DNA of 7,442 bases. Origin: Alphaproteobacteria bacterium. Its GTDB lineage: Bacteria; Pseudomonadota; Alphaproteobacteria; Micropepsales; Micropepsaceae. The stretch is from positions 1 through 7,442 of the forward strand of contig PKWC01000202.1 in the NCBI GenBank assembly GCA_003131925.1, read 5' to 3'. The position numbers were made by a program, and so were the translations under genes. Positions 4,531 to 7,442 of this stretch are shown piece by piece. Every line of letters begins with the position of its first letter. Position 1 is the first letter of the stretch. The notes beneath the pieces are model-generated. The model did no database searches. It saw nothing but the letters and a program-made list of their open reading frames with translations, and was not told the DNA's origin.

Positions 4531-6645
4531 ATGAAGGCCGGTCCGGATCGCCGAATGATACTCATCGCGGGCGCTGCAGCAGGCGCCGGCTTTGTGCTCG
4601 GCATCGCCGGTTGCGGGCGCAACGCTGCGCGGCGCGCGGCATCAGTCGATCTCAACGCGTGGCTCGCCATTGCGACGGACGGTCTCATCACCATTCGCGT
4701 CAATGTGAGCGATCTCGGTCAGGGCGCGCAGACGGGACTGGCGCAGATCGTTGCCGATGAACTGGACGCCGACTGGACGAAGGTTATCGTTGAGATGGCG
4801 CCAGTCACCGATGGCTATTTCGTCCATTCGAAAGGCTATTACACCGGCGGCTCGGGTTCGATTTGCGGCGAGCAGTTTACGCGTTTCGCGGAGGCTGGCG
4901 CCACTGCGCGCGCAATGCTTTTGGCCACGGCCGCGAAACGCTGGTCGCTGAGGCCGCGGCAATGCAGCACAAGAGACAGCATTGTCACGCATATGCCGAC
5001 GGGACGCACATACTCCTATGGAGAACTTGCAGCGGATGCCGCCAGGCTTCCTGTTCCCGGCAATGTGGCCCTCAAGCCGCGGGAGGCGCGCAAGCTGATC
5101 GGCAGATCGATGGCGCGCCTCGACATTCCCGACAAGGTCAACGGCTGCGCGATCTATGGGATCGATTTCAAAATTGCCGGCATGCGCGTCGCCACGCTGG
5201 CACAATGTCCTTTTTTCGAGGGCAAGCTCGCCGATGTCGATGAAGGGCCGGCTCTCGCTATCAAGGGCGTCGAGAAGGTCATCAAGCTTAACAACGCGGT
5301 TGCGGTCGTCGCGCGCAATTTCTTCTCGGCAAAAAAGGGCCTTGACGAACTTAATCCGCAATGGGTACGGCCGTCCAATCCCATAACCAGCGACGAGGCG
5401 ATGCTTGCTGCGTTGACCGCCAATGTCGGCGCCGCCGATTCCAAAATCGTGACACCGGGAAATTCTGACCAGGATGGCGCCCTCAAGCGGGTCGCCGAGA
5501 GGTTCCGCTCCGCCCACACGATTGCCGAAGCCGAATATCGCTTGCCGCTGTTGTCCCATTCGCCATTGGAGCCGATGAACGCCACCGCGCAGGTCACGGA
5601 AACGGCGTGTGAGCTTTGGGCGCCGATGCAGGACCAGGGAAGCATGCGCGACGATCTGGCCGCCGCTCTGAGCCTGCCCAAGAACTCCATCCTGCTGCAC
5701 ACGACAAAAATCGGCGGCGGATTCGGGCGGCGGCTCAATACCGACTATGGCGTCCTCGCCGCCCAGGTCGCGAGAGCGGCGCGCGAGCCCGTCAAACTGA
5801 TCTGGACCCGCGAAGAGGACATGACGCACGACTTCTATCGCCCCGCCAGCCTCTGCCGCCTGCGGATCGCACTCGATTCCCAACTGATGATCGCGGCCAT
5901 CGAAGCGACGGGGGCCACCACCAACGACACCGCGATCGGTGGCCTGGAAGCGAACTACGACGTCGATCTTGTCATCCGGCAGAAGAACACCAGGTTCCCC
6001 TTGCCGGTCGGCGCCTGGCGTTCGGTCGACGCCTCGATAAACACCTTTGTTCTGGAGTCGCTCGTCGATGAAATCGCGCATGGTGCAGGCCTCGATCCGC
6101 TCGATTACCGGCGCAAGCTGCTAGCCGGCAAACGACGCCAGCTGCGCGTGCTGGACACTGCCGCGCAAATGGCGGGATGGGGGCATGCGCCGGGCGGGCG
6201 CTTTCAGGGCGTCGCGTTCTTCCGCAACACGCATTGGGATGCGGTGGTGGCCGAGATCGTCGAACTTTCCGTCGACACGGCTAACAAGATCACTCTGCAC
6301 CGCGTCTGCTGTGCGATCGATGTAGGGACCGCGGTGAATCCGGACCAGGTCAAGGCCCAGGCCGAGGGCGGCATCAACCTCGGCCTGTCGGCCGCGCTGG
6401 GGGAAGCGATCACTTTGAAAGACGGCCGGGTCGAGCAAAGGAATTTCGACACGTATTCCATCCTGCGCCTGCGCTCCGCGCCGCTGATCGATGTTCAGGT
6501 GCTGGAATCGCCCGATGCGCCGGTCGGAGGCGCGGGCGAACCGCCAGTTCCGCCTGCCGCCGCCGCGCTTGCCAATGCGCTGTTCGCGGCAACAGGAAAA
6601 CGCATCCGCACGCTGCCGCTTTCGCACAGCGGCTATACGGTGTGA
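4531..6645 (+). CDS. Xanthine dehydrogenase-family molybdopterin-binding subunit, isoquinoline 1-oxidoreductase beta-type
   Basis: This is the large molybdenum-cofactor subunit of an IorB-like hydroxylase or aldehyde dehydrogenase. These enzymes use water to oxidise N-heteroaromatics or aldehydes and pass electrons to a [2Fe-2S] subunit. From the ATG at 4531 the product has 704 residues. Family blocks in order are DLGQG (61-65, usually EMGQG), TGGSGS (105-110), R-L-D-I-P-D-K-V-N-G (196-205), S-H-S-P-L-E-P-M-N-A-T-A (343-354), IGGGFGRRLNTDY (394-406), HDFYRPAS (433-440), PVGAWRSVDASINTF (492-506) and G-G-A-G-E-P (666-671), where Glu670 is the likely catalytic base. The N-terminus has Arg7-Arg8, a hydrophobic run and I-A-G-C (Cys28), so it looks like a Tat-exported lipoprotein. 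GAGAG five bases upstream supports 4531; in-frame ATGs at 4438 and 4519 have weaker sites. The segment between HDFYRPAS and PVGAWRS appears short for the family. No small-subunit gene is adjacent. The substrate is unknown. Confidence 0.88.
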   Translation: MKAGPDRRMILIAGAAAGAGFVLGIAGCGRNAARRAASVDLNAWLAIATDGLITIRVNVSDLGQGAQTGLAQIVADELDADWTKVIVEMAPVTDGYFVHSKGYYTGGSGSICGEQFTRFAEAGATARAMLLATAAKRWSLRPRQCSTRDSIVTHMPTGRTYSYGELAADAARLPVPGNVALKPREARKLIGRSMARLDIPDKVNGCAIYGIDFKIAGMRVATLAQCPFFEGKLADVDEGPALAIKGVEKVIKLNNAVAVVARNFFSAKKGLDELNPQWVRPSNPITSDEAMLAALTANVGAADSKIVTPGNSDQDGALKRVAERFRSAHTIAEAEYRLPLLSHSPLEPMNATAQVTETACELWAPMQDQGSMRDDLAAALSLPKNSILLHTTKIGGGFGRRLNTDYGVLAAQVARAAREPVKLIWTREEDMTHDFYRPASLCRLRIALDSQLMIAAIEATGATTNDTAIGGLEANYDVDLVIRQKNTRFPLPVGAWRSVDASINTFVLESLVDEIAHGAGLDPLDYRRKLLAGKRRQLRVLDTAAQMAGWGHAPGGRFQGVAFFRNTHWDAVVAEIVELSVDTANKITLHRVCCAIDVGTAVNPDQVKAQAEGGINLGLSAALGEAITLKDGRVEQRNFDTYSILRLRSAPLIDVQVLESPDAPVGGAGEPPVPPAAAALANALFAATGKRIRTLPLSHSGYTV

Positions 6646-6660
6646 GACGCCACAAATGCG

Positions 6661-7392
6661 ATGAATGCCAGATTGGAACGCGAACACAGGGGAGGACCTC
6701 AAGGGACGAGTCTGAAGGCACAGGGTGTCGGCTTCAATCGGCGTCAATTGCTTGCCGCCGCTACCGCCATTCCGACGGCCGCGGCGCTCCCAGGCGCGCG
6801 CCTGCACGCAGCGTCCTCCGCGGCAAAGAACGCCGGGCCAATTCCCGTTGCAGTGTTGATCGACGAAGAATCATCCCTGATCGACTTTGCCGGTCCGTGG
6901 CAGGTGTTCAGTTCTGCGTCTGCCCGCAAAGCGCCGGGATTCAGGCTTTACCTCGTTTCCAGCGACACCAGGCCGAAACTGGTCGGTGAAGGCGTTCCAG
7001 TGCTTCCACAATTCGCGCTCGAGAACGCGCCCTCACCGAGAATTCTCGTGATGGGGGCGCAGCGAGGACGAAGCGAACGAAAGCTCGACTGGATCAGACG
7101 CGCGCATCGCCGAGCCGATGTCACCATGTCCGTATGCACCGGGTCATATCTGTTGGCTGCGACAGGGCTTCTGGACGGCAGGACGGCGACGACGCACCAC
7201 AAATTCTACGACGATTTTCAGAGCTACTACCCCAAGGTCAAGGTCGTGCGCGACGTGCAATTCGTCGATCACGGCGATGTCGCGACCACGCGCGGCCTCG
7301 CGGGCTCCACGGCTTTCGTCTTGAAGCTCGTCGAGCGTTACTACGGGCACGATGCCGCCCGCGAGACCGCGGACTACATTGAGTTCACCTGA
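6661..7392 (+). CDS. DJ-1/PfpI-family protein with Tat signal (isonitrile hydratase-like)
   Basis: The 243-residue product has a Tat-type signal: N-R-R-Q-L-L at 26-31, then an Ala-rich core ending near A-R-L-H-A (residue 50). The mature part is a class I glutamine-amidotransferase-like domain of the DJ-1/PfpI superfamily. P-V-A-V-L-I-D (62-68) is the first strand, and L-I-D-F-A-G-P-W-Q-V-F (73-83) carries the acidic residue and GP turn typical of the GlxA and isonitrile hydratase branch. S-V-C-T-G-S (157-162) is the nucleophile elbow with Cys159, followed by L-L-D-G-R-T-A-T-T-H-H (170-180). No AraC-type helix-turn-helix follows, so this is not a GlxA-like regulator. The gene starts 15 nt after the oxidoreductase stop, so cotranscription is likely. 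The start site is weakly supported: no good Shine-Dalgarno precedes 6661, while AGGGGAGG occurs inside codons 10-12. The closest named activity is isonitrile hydratase, but the substrate is a guess. Confidence 0.82.
   Translation: MNARLEREHRGGPQGTSLKAQGVGFNRRQLLAAATAIPTAAALPGARLHAASSAAKNAGPIPVAVLIDEESSLIDFAGPWQVFSSASARKAPGFRLYLVSSDTRPKLVGEGVPVLPQFALENAPSPRILVMGAQRGRSERKLDWIRRAHRRADVTMSVCTGSYLLAATGLLDGRTATTHHKFYDDFQSYYPKVKVVRDVQFVDHGDVATTRGLAGSTAFVLKLVERYYGHDAARETADYIEFT
6688..6695 (+). promoter_or_regulatory. Strong internal Shine-Dalgarno-like site near the DJ-1/PfpI start
   Basis: AGGGGAGG lies inside the 5' end of the reading frame. The only in-frame near-start codons in range are ACG (6706) and CTG (6712), both rare initiators. 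If used, they would still leave the twin-arginine signal intact, with a shorter n-region of normal length. It may equally be chance. Confidence 0.25.
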
Positions 7393-7442
7393 GCGGCAGG
7401 GGAGCATACTGTCTGGCGTTCAGCGCGCGCGGTCCTTCGTTT

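Noticed and set aside
4642..6081. 479-codon open frame on the minus strand
   Set aside because: It lies wholly antisense to the molybdenum subunit, whose conserved blocks are all present. The antisense translation shows no family motif.
6661..7392. GlxA-type transcriptional regulator
   Set aside because: The DJ-1/PfpI domain is present but no AraC-family helix-turn-helix follows, and the N-terminus has a Tat signal, which does not fit a DNA-binding protein.

Overview
The window carries six protein genes, all on the + strand: one cut by the left edge and five complete. It looks like chromosomal DNA of a GC-rich Gram-negative bacterium. An outer-membrane TonB-dependent receptor, two lipobox signals and two twin-arginine signals all require a double-membrane envelope. 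The receptor style (loop cysteine pairs, C-terminal block) and the IorB-type oxidoreductase fit an alphaproteobacterium rich in such receptors, but the lineage is an inference. No RNA gene, CRISPR array, insertion sequence or phage gene is visible.

Layout. Positions 1-875 encode the C-terminal part of a TonB-dependent receptor. After a 56-nt gap with a GC-rich palindrome come two tandem secreted repeat proteins (932-1876 and 1929-3044) related to the HAF extracellular-repeat type. The second consists almost entirely of seven beta-propeller-like repeats. After 197 nt lies a two-lobed retropepsin-like aspartic protease with a lipoprotein signal (3242-4117). A spacer of about 400 nt without a convincing gene follows. 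Then comes a molybdopterin-binding oxidoreductase of the isoquinoline 1-oxidoreductase beta-subunit type (best start 4531, stop 6645) with a combined Tat and lipobox signal. Fifteen nt later is a Tat-signal DJ-1/PfpI-family protein (6661-7392).

How the genes may work together. Each of the five complete products carries an export signal, and the sixth is an outer-membrane receptor, so the window is devoted to the cell envelope. The receptor and the two repeat proteins may form one transcription unit, and the oxidoreductase and DJ-1/PfpI protein very probably form another. The most unusual points are the seven-repeat protein with two blade classes, the predicted Tat-exported lipoprotein form of the oxidoreductase with no iron-sulfur subunit gene beside it, and its pairing with an exported DJ-1/PfpI protein that keeps its nucleophile cysteine. 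Joint function is inference from gene order; substrates cannot be read from the sequence.
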